DNA of 64,000 nucleotides from JAFGXT01 sp963677165 (GTDB taxonomy: Bacteria > Verrucomicrobiota > Lentisphaeria > Victivallales > SZUA-371), in contig CAXXSX010000002.1 in NCBI GenBank assembly GCA_963677165.2, positions 2,728,001-2,792,000 of the forward strand. Direction: 5' to 3'. The notes under the pieces are model-generated. The model was not told the origin of the DNA. It saw nothing but the letters and a program-made list of their open reading frames with translations, and searched no databases. Below are positions 27,289 through 35,688 of this stretch, in pieces. A program made the translations under genes and the position numbers. The stretch's first letter is position 1, and each line of letters starts with the position of its first letter.

Positions 27289-27930
27289 CTACTTCACGCC
27301 AAAGGCAATAGCTGAGCTAATGATTATGATAAAGAGTGTCAATACTGACACAATCAGTATTGCAAGCAGAATATTGGCAAATCCCATCCAGGGGGATTTG
27401 AAATTTTGGGCTTTTGCGAGAGTTATGCTGACTAAAACGATTCCCCAGAGTGAGAGGAATGTCTGAATTGAAGTCAGAAGAACTCCAAATCCAAAACTGC
27501 TTAAGGGAGTCATCAGGATGCAGAGTATGGTTCCCCAGATGCCTGGAACTGTGCTCCATGCCGCAGCAGCTCTTATTGTTTCCGGTGTGCCCTCTCCTTT
27601 TAATAAGTGCCCGGCCAACCGGTATATCAACCCATTTAGATAAAGAAAGAAAATCCCACTTAACGGACCGAAGATCAATATTCCTATTCTCCAGTTCATG
27701 CTGATCTGTTGACTGGAAAAGAAAACATTAATTCCACCAAGGAAACCGCCCAGAGCGGAGACCAGCAATACTTGTTTTCGGGGATTGTTATTGAGTATTT
27801 GTTCAATTGTAGCAGTTGGTTTGTTGATCATGGAAAACCATGGATTAAGCTTTTCCCCAGCCTGATTGTTGTCATCTTCAATTACCGCATCAACAATCTT
27901 TACATCTTTTTCTTGATTGTTTTCGTCCAT
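27289..27930 (-). CDS. YIP1-family membrane protein, copy 1
   Basis: 213 residues. A soluble acidic N-terminus of about 28 residues precedes NPWFSMINKPTATIEQIL, the usual YIP1 entry motif, then about five membrane helices. LLKGEGTPETIRAAAAWSTVP is the conserved central segment. Bacterial YIP1 proteins have no settled function. It is most similar to copy 3, including the ribosome-binding site and first 100 bases of the coding region. Confidence 0.85.
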   Translation of the reverse strand: MDENNQEKDVKIVDAVIEDDNNQAGEKLNPWFSMINKPTATIEQILNNNPRKQVLLVSALGGFLGGINVFFSSQQISMNWRIGILIFGPLSGIFFLYLNGLIYRLAGHLLKGEGTPETIRAAAAWSTVPGIWGTILCILMTPLSSFGFGVLLTSIQTFLSLWGIVLVSITLAKAQNFKSPWMGFANILLAILIVSVLTLFIIIISSAIAFGVK

Positions 27931-27996
27931 TCAAACCTTCTCTTTTGTTGATTATATTAAGCGATAAAATATCAAATTAATCGCCGTTTTTTATTC

Positions 27997-28668
27997 TTAA
28001 AATGTGAAATCTTCGACAAGCAATGCCGCCATTGATAAAACTTTTATCAGAATAAGCAAAATGATAGGAATACTGACGATATTAAGAAATCCCAGCCATG
28101 CAGATTTAAATTTTTGAACTTGTGCAATGGATTTACTGCATATAATGATTCCATACGGCAGAATAGTATAGATTATGATACTGTGGACTATTGGCAAATG
28201 GAACTTTCTCCATATGAAGAAAGTTATCGGATAAAGAAGCCCTGCCCAGATATATGGAACTGAACTCCAGGCGATTGCCGCTCTGATCGTCTGTGGAGTT
28301 CCTTGCCCTTTTAGTAGTATTCCTGATATTCTGATAAGGAAACTAAATAAATATAAAACTATTATTCCACCGATTGGACCGCTTAAAAAAACGATTAAAC
28401 TATACTTGTATAATGCAGATAAGTCCGGAGAGGCGTCATTAAGAAGACTAACAGGAAATTGTCTTGCTGCAATATTCACTGTTCCGTGTATTGCTGCAAG
28501 AAGAAGAATATATTTACGGGGATCATTATCAATAATTTGCTGAATGGTCTTGCGGGGCTTGTAGAGTATGGAAAACCACGGATTAAGCTTTCCCTCCGAC
28601 TGAGCGTTGTCGTTATCAATCACAGCACCAATAAATTTTGCATTCTCTTTATGATTGTTATCGTTCAT
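27997..28668 (-). CDS. YIP1-family membrane protein, copy 2
   Basis: 223 residues with the same plan: acidic soluble N-terminus, NPWFSILYKPRKTIQQII, about five membrane helices, and LLKGQGTPQTIRAAIAWSSVP. More diverged than the other two and without the shared terminator behind it. It lies 66 bases from copy 1 and 77 bases from copy 3, all on the minus strand. Confidence 0.85.
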   Translation of the reverse strand: MNDNNHKENAKFIGAVIDNDNAQSEGKLNPWFSILYKPRKTIQQIIDNDPRKYILLLAAIHGTVNIAARQFPVSLLNDASPDLSALYKYSLIVFLSGPIGGIIVLYLFSFLIRISGILLKGQGTPQTIRAAIAWSSVPYIWAGLLYPITFFIWRKFHLPIVHSIIIYTILPYGIIICSKSIAQVQKFKSAWLGFLNIVSIPIILLILIKVLSMAALLVEDFTF

Positions 28669-28700
28669 TACATCCTTTTTCTTTGTAAATTAGAGCCAAT

Positions 28701-28734
28701 AAAAAAAGCCGCCGAATTTCCCGGCGGCTTTTTT
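28701..28734. terminator. Terminator behind YIP1 copy 3, duplicate of the rnfE one
   Basis: Stem GCCGCCG-7-CGGCGGC with an A-tract on one side and six T on the other, so usable in both directions. The 41-base block 28694-28734 matches 27230-27270 with one mismatch. Confidence 0.88.
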
Positions 28735-28745
28735 GTATATTCAAG

Positions 28746-29402
28746 TTAATGGAATGAAGGTCTTGTTGCTAAAGCTATTATAATAACAATCACAAAAATT
28801 GGTACAAGTATTAATAATCCTCCTAAAAAAGCATTAAAGAATCCCATCCAAGCGGATTTAAAGCCCTGTACTTGTGCAAGTGACTTACTTACGACAATCA
28901 TACCCCATATTGCAAAAGTTATTTGACCAATGAAAAACGGGAAGGATATTCCTAATCGATGCAATGGAATCGTTATAAAACACAATATAGAGCTCCATAT
29001 GAATGGTATTGTCCCCCAAGCTACGGCTGTTCTGATCGTTTCCGGAGTTCCTTTCCCATTGAGCCATTGTCCTGTAATCCGATAAACGAGACCTCCCAGA
29101 TAAAGACCGATAATTCCGAAAAGAGGAGAAAGAATAATTACGAACACCAGAACAATTAAATTTCTAACGGAGAGGGCGTTCATTTTTGCCAGATTATTTA
29201 CAATTCCGCTGAGAAGTCCTCCTAGAGCACTGACTGCTATTACCTGATGTCTTGGATCTTCATCAATAATTTGCTGGATTGTTTCGCGTGGTTTGTTGAG
29301 CATGGAAAACCATGGATTAAGCTTTTCCTTCGACTGATTGTTATCGTCGTCAATTACTGCATCAACAATCTTTACATCTTCTTCTTGATTGTTTTCGTCC
29401 AT
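28746..29402 (-). CDS. YIP1-family membrane protein, copy 3
   Basis: 218 residues. The start MDENNQEEDVKIVDAVIDDD is nearly that of copy 1, followed by NPWFSMLNKPRETIQQII, membrane helices and LNGKGTPETIRTAVAWGTIP. GGAGAAGG before the ATG is shared with copy 1 in sequence and position, showing that the duplication covered the ribosome-binding site. It is the first of the three to be transcribed. Confidence 0.85.
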   Translation of the reverse strand: MDENNQEEDVKIVDAVIDDDNNQSKEKLNPWFSMLNKPRETIQQIIDEDPRHQVIAVSALGGLLSGIVNNLAKMNALSVRNLIVLVFVIILSPLFGIIGLYLGGLVYRITGQWLNGKGTPETIRTAVAWGTIPFIWSSILCFITIPLHRLGISFPFFIGQITFAIWGMIVVSKSLAQVQGFKSAWMGFFNAFLGGLLILVPIFVIVIIIALATRPSFH

Positions 29403-29869
29403 TCAAACCTTCTCCTTTGATGATTATAGCAAATAAAATACCATATATTTTATTGCAATTCAAACAGAATCAAATGAATTGAAACGGATTAGGTTTATTC
29501 CACTTCGGAAGGCGTGTTGGCGATTTGCTTAAATATTCGAAATTGCGAAAATCTAAACAATACAGAGCACTCGTGTCCTGTCAAGGCTGAAATATCGCAA
29601 AAACAAGTTCAATTGTAGATTGGATTTTGTTTTTTCGACTGAGAGGAAATATGAATATTTTCCGAAGAAGAAAAGAGAAAAGACAACTGCAAGAAACTTG
29701 CCACAAAGCGGTTGCGATCTTTTGAACTTGACTTCGTACCCTTCAAGAACCTTCGATACCTCGGTATCGGCAGTCTTTCAGAATACGAATCAATCTCAAA
29801 ATCTTCGCAATTTTTACGAAATTACAGCGTTGACTGGACACTAGGGCAGGAAATTCATTGTCGTACGGA
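29403..29869. other. 467-base gap without a supported gene
   Basis: Low-complexity AT-rich sequence. A GAGAGGAAAT site at about 29641 precedes an ATG (29651) that opens a frame of only 24 codons. A second frame continues afterwards for about 60 codons, so a decayed gene with a frameshift is possible but not supported by any recognised family. A perfect 7-2-7 palindrome (CGATACC-TC-GGTATCG) lies at 29754-29769. Confidence 0.35.
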
Positions 29870-30841
29870 TCAGTGTTTTTGGGTATCAAGCTGATATTCG
29901 GCGACATCGGAAATAATTTTTTCCAGTGACAGTTCAGGCTTCCAGCCAAGAAATTTTTTGACCTTATCGATATCCGGTGCGCGGTGCAGCATATCCTCGA
30001 AACCTTTTTCATAAGCTTCTTCGTAAGGAATATGTACAATTTCGGAACTACTGTTCAATTGGCTGATAACTTGTTCTGCCAGCTGATTGATTGTAACTCT
30101 GTGGGTGTTGCCGATGTTTAAAATTCTTCCTGCGGTATCATCTTTTTCCGCCAGACTGATCAGTGCTCTGCGGGTATCAAAGACGTGGCAAAAACAACGC
30201 GACTGTTCGCCGGTTCCATATACTTTTAAAGGTTCACCTTTCAGGGCGGAAGCCACAAAGCGCGGTATTACCATGCCATAACGTCCGGTCTGGCGAGGTC
30301 CAACAGTATTAAAGAATCTCACGATAGTTCCATTGAGTCCGACGTCACTATGGTAGGCCATAATGAAAAATTCATCAATCAGTTTGCTGCAGGCATATGA
30401 CCAGCGGGAATTATAGGGGGAACCAATCAGCAAATCGTCTTTCTCTGAAAAACGTTTCTTGGTTGATTTTCCATAAACTTCACTGGTGGAGGCAACTATG
30501 ATTTTTTTGTTGTATTTTGCTGCCGGCTTAAGAATCTTTTCTGTTCCGTGTACATTGGTTTCAAGGGTTCTGACCGGGTCATGCACTACAAGCTCGACAC
30601 CAACGGCGGCAGCCAAGTGGTAGATCATGTCGCACTTTTCTACGAGTTCATCAATCTGAGGAAAGTTCAGAATATCGCCGAGAATAAACTTAAAGTTCGG
30701 ATGATCTTTAATGGATTCAATGTTGGTGAGCTGACCGGTCGACAAGTCGTCGATTACTGTAACTTTATGTCCGGAAGATATCAGGGATTCCGCAAGATGG
30801 GCTCCGATAAATCCTGCTCCACCAGTAATCAAAAAGTGCAT
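29870..30841 (-). CDS. NAD-dependent sugar-nucleotide epimerase/dehydratase
   Basis: 323 residues, extended short-chain dehydrogenase fold. The NAD site is ITGGAGFIGAHL at the N-terminus. DDLSTG, AAAVGV and the catalytic YACSK (Tyr-x-x-x-Lys) follow, then RFFNTVGPRQ. The family includes UDP-glucose 4-epimerase and UDP-glucuronate decarboxylase; the exact product cannot be fixed. AGAGGA seven bases upstream selects the ATG at 30841 over an earlier TTG that lies across the ribosome-binding site. It follows pssA by 21 bases. Confidence 0.9.
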   Translation of the reverse strand: MHFLITGGAGFIGAHLAESLISSGHKVTVIDDLSTGQLTNIESIKDHPNFKFILGDILNFPQIDELVEKCDMIYHLAAAVGVELVVHDPVRTLETNVHGTEKILKPAAKYNKKIIVASTSEVYGKSTKKRFSEKDDLLIGSPYNSRWSYACSKLIDEFFIMAYHSDVGLNGTIVRFFNTVGPRQTGRYGMVIPRFVASALKGEPLKVYGTGEQSRCFCHVFDTRRALISLAEKDDTAGRILNIGNTHRVTINQLAEQVISQLNSSSEIVHIPYEEAYEKGFEDMLHRAPDIDKVKKFLGWKPELSLEKIISDVAEYQLDTQKH

Positions 30842-30862
30842 AATATTTCCTCTCAAAGAATT

Positions 30863-31699
30863 TTATTGTTCAACTGCAACGACTTGTTTGTGCTCCGGGA
30901 CCAGCCCTATGATTCTCAGTACAGCGATAACCGGGCCAGAGAAGATGTAAAAATTGACGATAAGTATGATTGCCGCGGCCGGATCGTATGCAATCCAGGC
31001 CAAAAGAGCAGCCAGAACGAACAACCGGCGCTTGTTTCTTTTGACAGACAACAACCAGCGTCCGACATGGATATAGCGGATATTACTGATCATCAGTATG
31101 CCGAGAGTTGCGGCATAAAGTGGCAAACCGTATGTTATCTGTTTGATAACGCCATAGCTGTCGAAGAATATTACCGCACTGCATATGGCGGCAGCGCCAC
31201 CAGGAGAGGGCAGGCCGCTGAAATAATTATGATCATGGTGCTTTGACGGCTCAAGAGCCTTAACATTGTAAGTAGCAAGACGTAGGGCCGCACATCCCAG
31301 ATAAACGCCGCTAACACCCCAGATAAGGATATAATCTTTAGGTGTAAACAAATTACCGCTTTCTTTCATGCTGTGGGCCATTACTGCCACAATAACCGAG
31401 GGGGCTACCCCGAATGTCACCATATCCGCCAGAGAGTCCATCTGTAGTCCCTTCATGCTGGCGGCATTGAAAATTCGGGCAGCGAATCCGTCCAGGGCGT
31501 CGAATACCATTGCAAACATGATAATCCAGGCACTGATGGCCAGAGCGCTGGTATTTATTGTTTTTCCTCCGTCATATACATGCAGCGTATACAGAATGGC
31601 GGCAAAACCACATAGTGAATTGCAAATTGTCAGAAGATTTGGAACCTTCTTGAGCCATTTGTTGTTTTCAAGCATCAACTTGAAGTTACGTTTTTTCAT
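30863..31699 (-). CDS. pssA: CDP-diacylglycerol-serine O-phosphatidyltransferase
   Basis: 278 residues, about seven membrane helices. The CDP-alcohol phosphotransferase motif D-G-x2-A-R-x8-G-x3-D-x3-D is complete in DGFAARIFNAASMKG then LQMDSLAD. PNLLTICNSLCGFAAI is the PssA start. It makes phosphatidylserine, which the psd product directly upstream decarboxylates. Gap to psd is 24 bases. Confidence 0.93.
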   Translation of the reverse strand: MKKRNFKLMLENNKWLKKVPNLLTICNSLCGFAAILYTLHVYDGGKTINTSALAISAWIIMFAMVFDALDGFAARIFNAASMKGLQMDSLADMVTFGVAPSVIVAVMAHSMKESGNLFTPKDYILIWGVSGVYLGCAALRLATYNVKALEPSKHHDHNYFSGLPSPGGAAAICSAVIFFDSYGVIKQITYGLPLYAATLGILMISNIRYIHVGRWLLSVKRNKRRLFVLAALLAWIAYDPAAAIILIVNFYIFSGPVIAVLRIIGLVPEHKQVVAVEQ

Positions 31700-31723
31700 A
31701 TCAGCATTAAAGGGGACGGGGCA

Positions 31724-32422
31724 TCAGGATTCAGGGGATACGGCAGCCATTGTCGTTGTTCCTGCAAAAACTCTGTCTCCAACCTTTATTTTTAGAGTTA
31801 TATCTTTTGTTGCCGGCAGATACAGCTCCGTTCTGGAACCAAATTTGATCATACCGTACATATTTCCTTTATCCAGAGTGTCTCCGGGGGCGGTCTGACA
31901 AACAATTCTTCGGGCAATTGCGCCGGAAATCTGCTTGATTCCTATCGGAAACTTTTTGCCACATACTGTTGCTGTCCCGGCAATTGTCATGGCCTCATTT
32001 TCTTTTGAGGCAACAGCGTTTCGGGCATCAAGGTATTTTCCCTTGCGATAGGTCTTGTATTCTACCGTCATATTTGCTGGAGCCCGGTTTATGTGTACAT
32101 CAAATATTGACAGGAAAATACCCACGCGAACCATATTTTGGCCTTTGAAAAAGTCAATATTTCCGTCTTTGATAAGCTCTATATCTTTAACTGTTCCATC
32201 TGCGGGAGCTAGAATAGCTTCCGCATTCTGGGGCACTTTTCTGTATGGAACCCGGAAAAAAGCCGCAATTACCAGCCAGGCAACAACAAGGACCGAAGAA
32301 AAGGTCCAGCCTGCAACCGGAAACTGAAAGCGCCATGATGCAAATATTGCTACTGCAATTAGAACTAGAGCAACAATTCCGCCTCCAAGCCATTCCCGAA
32401 TTCCGTATTTTGCTAATTTCAT
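31724..32422 (-). CDS. psd: Phosphatidylserine decarboxylase
   Basis: 232 residues, the short form of the enzyme. Two N-terminal membrane helices (about 12-55) anchor it. ILAPADGTVKDIE and the self-cleavage site FGSRTELYLP are present; cleavage before the Ser forms the pyruvoyl cofactor. Product is phosphatidylethanolamine. Cluster with pssA is a common arrangement. Confidence 0.94.
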   Translation of the reverse strand: MKLAKYGIREWLGGGIVALVLIAVAIFASWRFQFPVAGWTFSSVLVVAWLVIAAFFRVPYRKVPQNAEAILAPADGTVKDIELIKDGNIDFFKGQNMVRVGIFLSIFDVHINRAPANMTVEYKTYRKGKYLDARNAVASKENEAMTIAGTATVCGKKFPIGIKQISGAIARRIVCQTAPGDTLDKGNMYGMIKFGSRTELYLPATKDITLKIKVGDRVFAGTTTMAAVSPES

Positions 32423-32497
32423 AATATTGTTAATCTTCTCAAGAAACTTCAGCTCAAAACCATATAACTTACATCGTTAAAGGCTTTTTTCAAGATG

Positions 32498-33049
32498 TTA
32501 TTGCGTTGGATTGGTCTTGTCGTGATGTTTTTTGAGACGTTGTTGTTTTCTGCGTTCTTTGCGTCCCCGGATCTGGCGGACCAGATACAGAGAAGTGAAA
32601 TACCCCAGAACTCCGGCAACCAGTCCGAGAGCCAGGCCGCCGACAAAAAATGGAATTACAATTTCCTGTCCCAAAAGCATCAGTTCTTCATATGATTTCC
32701 GGATACTTGCCTCGCTGGAGACAGCGAAATGGAGAAAACTTTTCAACCTGGAGGTCAGGTGATCATAGGAAATTGGATGGGCTATAATATAGCTGCCAAT
32801 AAAACACTGAAATGGATATATGAAAAAAATGGTGAAATTATTAGTAATAAAAGTGAAGCCCACTGCGGTTATTTTATTGGCTTTAAAAATAAAAGCTAGC
32901 GGCAGGGCAATCATGATCTGAAATCCAAACGGAATCAGCAACCCGATAAACAGACCAATGAAAACACCTCTGGCCACAAATTCAGGGGTTCCGGACTGCT
33001 TAGCGAGTTTAACAGCATAGTAAAGAATTTTTTTTCTGTTAAGCTTCAT
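32498..33049 (-). CDS. DUF2062-domain membrane protein
   Basis: 183 residues, about three membrane helices. GTPEFVARGVFIGLFIGLLIPFG, quoted in part as ARGVFIGLFIGLLIP, is the DUF2062 start. The tail after residue 160 is rich in Arg, Lys and Gln. The function is unknown; the family is often found by lipid or glycosyltransferase genes. First gene of the group running through psd and pssA. Confidence 0.8.
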   Translation of the reverse strand: MKLNRKKILYYAVKLAKQSGTPEFVARGVFIGLFIGLLIPFGFQIMIALPLAFIFKANKITAVGFTFITNNFTIFFIYPFQCFIGSYIIAHPISYDHLTSRLKSFLHFAVSSEASIRKSYEELMLLGQEIVIPFFVGGLALGLVAGVLGYFTSLYLVRQIRGRKERRKQQRLKKHHDKTNPTQ

Positions 33050-33225
33050 AACGGATTAAATCTTAGCATTCATTAGACATAATGCCACAAAATTTGTAAA
33101 AAATTCTCTAAATTTTGGAAAAAAAATAAATTGGCGTTATCATATTTTATAGAATATGGGTATATTGGGGGCGCAATAAACCTATTTATTAAAACAATTC
33201 AAACCCTAACAAAAGGATTATTATA

Positions 33226-33540
33226 ATGAGTGAAACATTGCATCTTAACGCTGACAATTTCGATGAAACTGTAAAAGACAAAGTTGCTCTGATCGATTTC
33301 TGGGCAGAATGGTGTGGCCCATGCCGCATGCTGGGGCCGGTTGTGGACGAGGTTGCCAAGGAAATTGGCGATGATGCCGTTGTTGCTAAAATCAATGTTG
33401 ATGAAGCTCAGGAACTGGCCGCCAAATTTGGCGTTCGCAGCATTCCTGCTGTATTTGTACTGAAAAACGGTGAAGTTGTCGAACAATTTGTCGGCGTTCA
33501 GGACAAGCAGACACTGGTTAATGCTATCAAGTCCGCTTAA
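33226..33540 (+). CDS. trxA: Thioredoxin
   Basis: 104 residues. Active site WCGPC at about 31-35, cis-Pro loop RSIPAVFVLKNG and the final helix are all present. It reduces protein disulfides in the cytosol. AAGGATTATTATA before the ATG is the same kind of ribosome-binding site as at queF. A strong terminator follows. Confidence 0.97.
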   Translation: MSETLHLNADNFDETVKDKVALIDFWAEWCGPCRMLGPVVDEVAKEIGDDAVVAKINVDEAQELAAKFGVRSIPAVFVLKNGEVVEQFVGVQDKQTLVNAIKSA

Positions 33541-33561
33541 TTTTTTCTTTGTTTTTATTTT

Positions 33562-33600
33562 CCCGGAAACGCATTTGCGTTTCCGGGGTTTTCTTCTTTT
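33562..33600 (+). terminator. Terminator after trxA
   Basis: A 12-base inverted repeat (33562-33573 with 33576-33587) ends in GGGG followed by TTTTCTTCTTTTT. It separates trxA from the cardiolipin synthase gene. Confidence 0.9.
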
Positions 33601-33633
33601 TCCATACTTGCAACCTTGCCAGCAGGAGAACAT

Positions 33634-35085
33634 ATGGTTGAACAGGAGCATTTGATCGGTTTTGTTATTTTCGGACATGTCTGTTACGCTCTTGGCATAA
33701 TACTGGCATATCATGCTATTCATAATGTTCGCACTTCTCAGGGGACTGTTGCCTGGTGTGTAGGATTGATCTCTTTTCCATTTGTTGCTATTCCGCTGTA
33801 TCTTATCTTTGGTCGTAATAAGTTTTATGGATATCTTGAGGCGCTCCGTGACGCTCAGGATAAATATGGAGATGAGTTAAAACATTTTAACCGCGATATT
33901 AAATCCTTCCGCGGGTGTCCGGATAGTGATACGGGATGTTATTACAAAGCATTCGAACAGCTTGCCGGCTATTCCTTTTCCGGAAATAATCAACTTGAAC
34001 TGCTTATTAACGGCTCAAACACCTTTGAATCTATTTTTGAGGAAATTCGTAAAGCGGAAAACTATATCCTGCTGGAATTTTTTATTGTCAGGAATGATAC
34101 CATAGGTACCGAATTGTTCAGTTTGTTGAGAGAAAAGGCTTTATCCGGGGTTCATGTGTATTTTATTTATGATGGTATTGGCAGTTCCGGACTTCCTTCA
34201 TCGTTTGTTAATGAAGTCAATTCCTGCGAAAACATGCAGTTTCACGCCTTTCGAATTATCAATGGAGTCAGGGGGCGTTTTCAGATCAATTTCAGGAATC
34301 ATCGTAAAATTGTTATCTGCGATGGCAGGACTGCCTTTGTCGGCGGGTTGAATGTCGGTGATGAATATGTTGATGAGAGTAATGATCCTGACCGCTACTG
34401 GCGCGATACCCATTTAAAGATTAGTGGCCCTGCCGTTCAGGCACTAGAAGAGATTTTTGCCGGGGATTACTATTGGATCACCCGTGCTGTGCCGGAGCGT
34501 ATTTTCCAGACCAGTAACAGTTGGGGGAAAGAAGAAGGCAGTAAAACGCTTATTATGCCGATCAGCCCGGCAGATCGTAACGAAACCGGTATGCTGTTTT
34601 TCCTCAACGCAATCCAGAAAGCGGAAAAACGCGTATGGATTGCTTCACCGTACTTTGTGCCGGATCCAACGGTGATTGACGCTATGAGAATTGCTGTACT
34701 GAAGGGCGTTGATGTAATGGTGATTGTTCCCCAGAAAGCTGATCATTTCCTTTCGCATATGGCTATGATGTCATTTCTGCCTGAACTTGAGGGGTCGGGG
34801 ATTCGGCTGCTGCGCTATACTCGTGGATTTGCTCATCAAAAGGTCGTGCTGGTTGATGATGATTTTGCTTCGGTCGGTACCGCAAATTTCGATAATCGCT
34901 CTATGCGGTTGAATTTTGAAGTCAACGCATTGGTGGCTGATAAAAAATTTGCGGCAGAAGTCGAACGAATGTTGCTAAATGATATGAACTTTGCTGTGCC
35001 TATGAATGCCGAATATTTTTATAGCCACAGCAAATTATACCAGTTGAAAGCCCAAATTGCGAGATTATTTGCTCCAATTCTGTAG
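33634..35085 (+). CDS. cls: Cardiolipin synthase
   Basis: 483 residues. Two N-terminal membrane helices, then two phospholipase-D domains with HRKIVICDGRTAFVGG and HQKVVLVDDDFASVGT, both complete H-x-K-x4-D motifs. It condenses two phosphatidylglycerols to cardiolipin. AGGAGA four bases before the ATG at 33634 rules out the earlier TTG at 33616. It ends one base short of the stop codon of convergent pgsA. Confidence 0.95.
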   Translation: MVEQEHLIGFVIFGHVCYALGIILAYHAIHNVRTSQGTVAWCVGLISFPFVAIPLYLIFGRNKFYGYLEALRDAQDKYGDELKHFNRDIKSFRGCPDSDTGCYYKAFEQLAGYSFSGNNQLELLINGSNTFESIFEEIRKAENYILLEFFIVRNDTIGTELFSLLREKALSGVHVYFIYDGIGSSGLPSSFVNEVNSCENMQFHAFRIINGVRGRFQINFRNHRKIVICDGRTAFVGGLNVGDEYVDESNDPDRYWRDTHLKISGPAVQALEEIFAGDYYWITRAVPERIFQTSNSWGKEEGSKTLIMPISPADRNETGMLFFLNAIQKAEKRVWIASPYFVPDPTVIDAMRIAVLKGVDVMVIVPQKADHFLSHMAMMSFLPELEGSGIRLLRYTRGFAHQKVVLVDDDFASVGTANFDNRSMRLNFEVNALVADKKFAAEVERMLLNDMNFAVPMNAEYFYSHSKLYQLKAQIARLFAPIL

Positions 35086-35086
35086 C

Positions 35087-35686
35087 TTACATGCTGGACA
35101 TGTATAACTTACGGTTCACATAGAAGTATTTCGCGCCGGAAAAGACGGTTATGACAATGATTCCCCAAAGGAAAATGGTCCAGAGCGTCCAGACGTGAAC
35201 TCCGAAGAGAATGTCTTCTTTCAGATTAATGAATAATTCGTTCCATGAGGCTCCTGCGATTAACAGCATCAGCATTTGCGACAGGGTTTTCATTTTCCCC
35301 CAGCGATCGGCGGAAATGACATAATTATGTTGTACCGCGAGTGTTCTGAGTCCGGTTACCAGGAATTCGCGAGTAATTACAATTACCGCAATCCAGGCAG
35401 GCATGAGCCCATATTCCACGCACATCAAAAAGGCCGTAACAATAAATATTTTGTCGGCCAGCGGGTCCATCAGGGCACCAAAATCGGTTACCATATTGTA
35501 CTTTCTGGCGATCCAGCCGTCCAGCAGATCAGTGACTCCTGCTAAAATAGCGATCACATATGCTGAGATGTGGCAGCCATAGGCGAATGATTTAGAGAAG
35601 TATTTTCCTCCTTCGACATTAGCCAACAGCAAGAAAATGAAAATCATTACAATTCGCGATACAGTAATTTTATTTGGTAGATTCAT
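35087..35686 (-). CDS. pgsA: CDP-diacylglycerol-glycerol-3-phosphate 3-phosphatidyltransferase
   Basis: 199 residues with four to six membrane helices. PNKITVSRIVMIFIF starts the family, and the motif DGWIARKYNMVTDFG then ALMDPLADK fits D-G-x2-A-R-x8-G-x3-D-x3-D. It makes phosphatidylglycerophosphate, the precursor of the cardiolipin made by the neighbouring convergent gene. The ATG lies two bases after the rimO stop, so it is translated with rimO. Confidence 0.95.
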   Translation of the reverse strand: MNLPNKITVSRIVMIFIFLLLANVEGGKYFSKSFAYGCHISAYVIAILAGVTDLLDGWIARKYNMVTDFGALMDPLADKIFIVTAFLMCVEYGLMPAWIAVIVITREFLVTGLRTLAVQHNYVISADRWGKMKTLSQMLMLLIAGASWNELFINLKEDILFGVHVWTLWTIFLWGIIVITVFSGAKYFYVNRKLYMSSM

Positions 35687-35688
35687 TA

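Noticed and set aside
29754..29769. 7-2-7 palindrome as an operator
   Set aside because: It is not near a promoter of a neighbouring gene, so no role can be supported.
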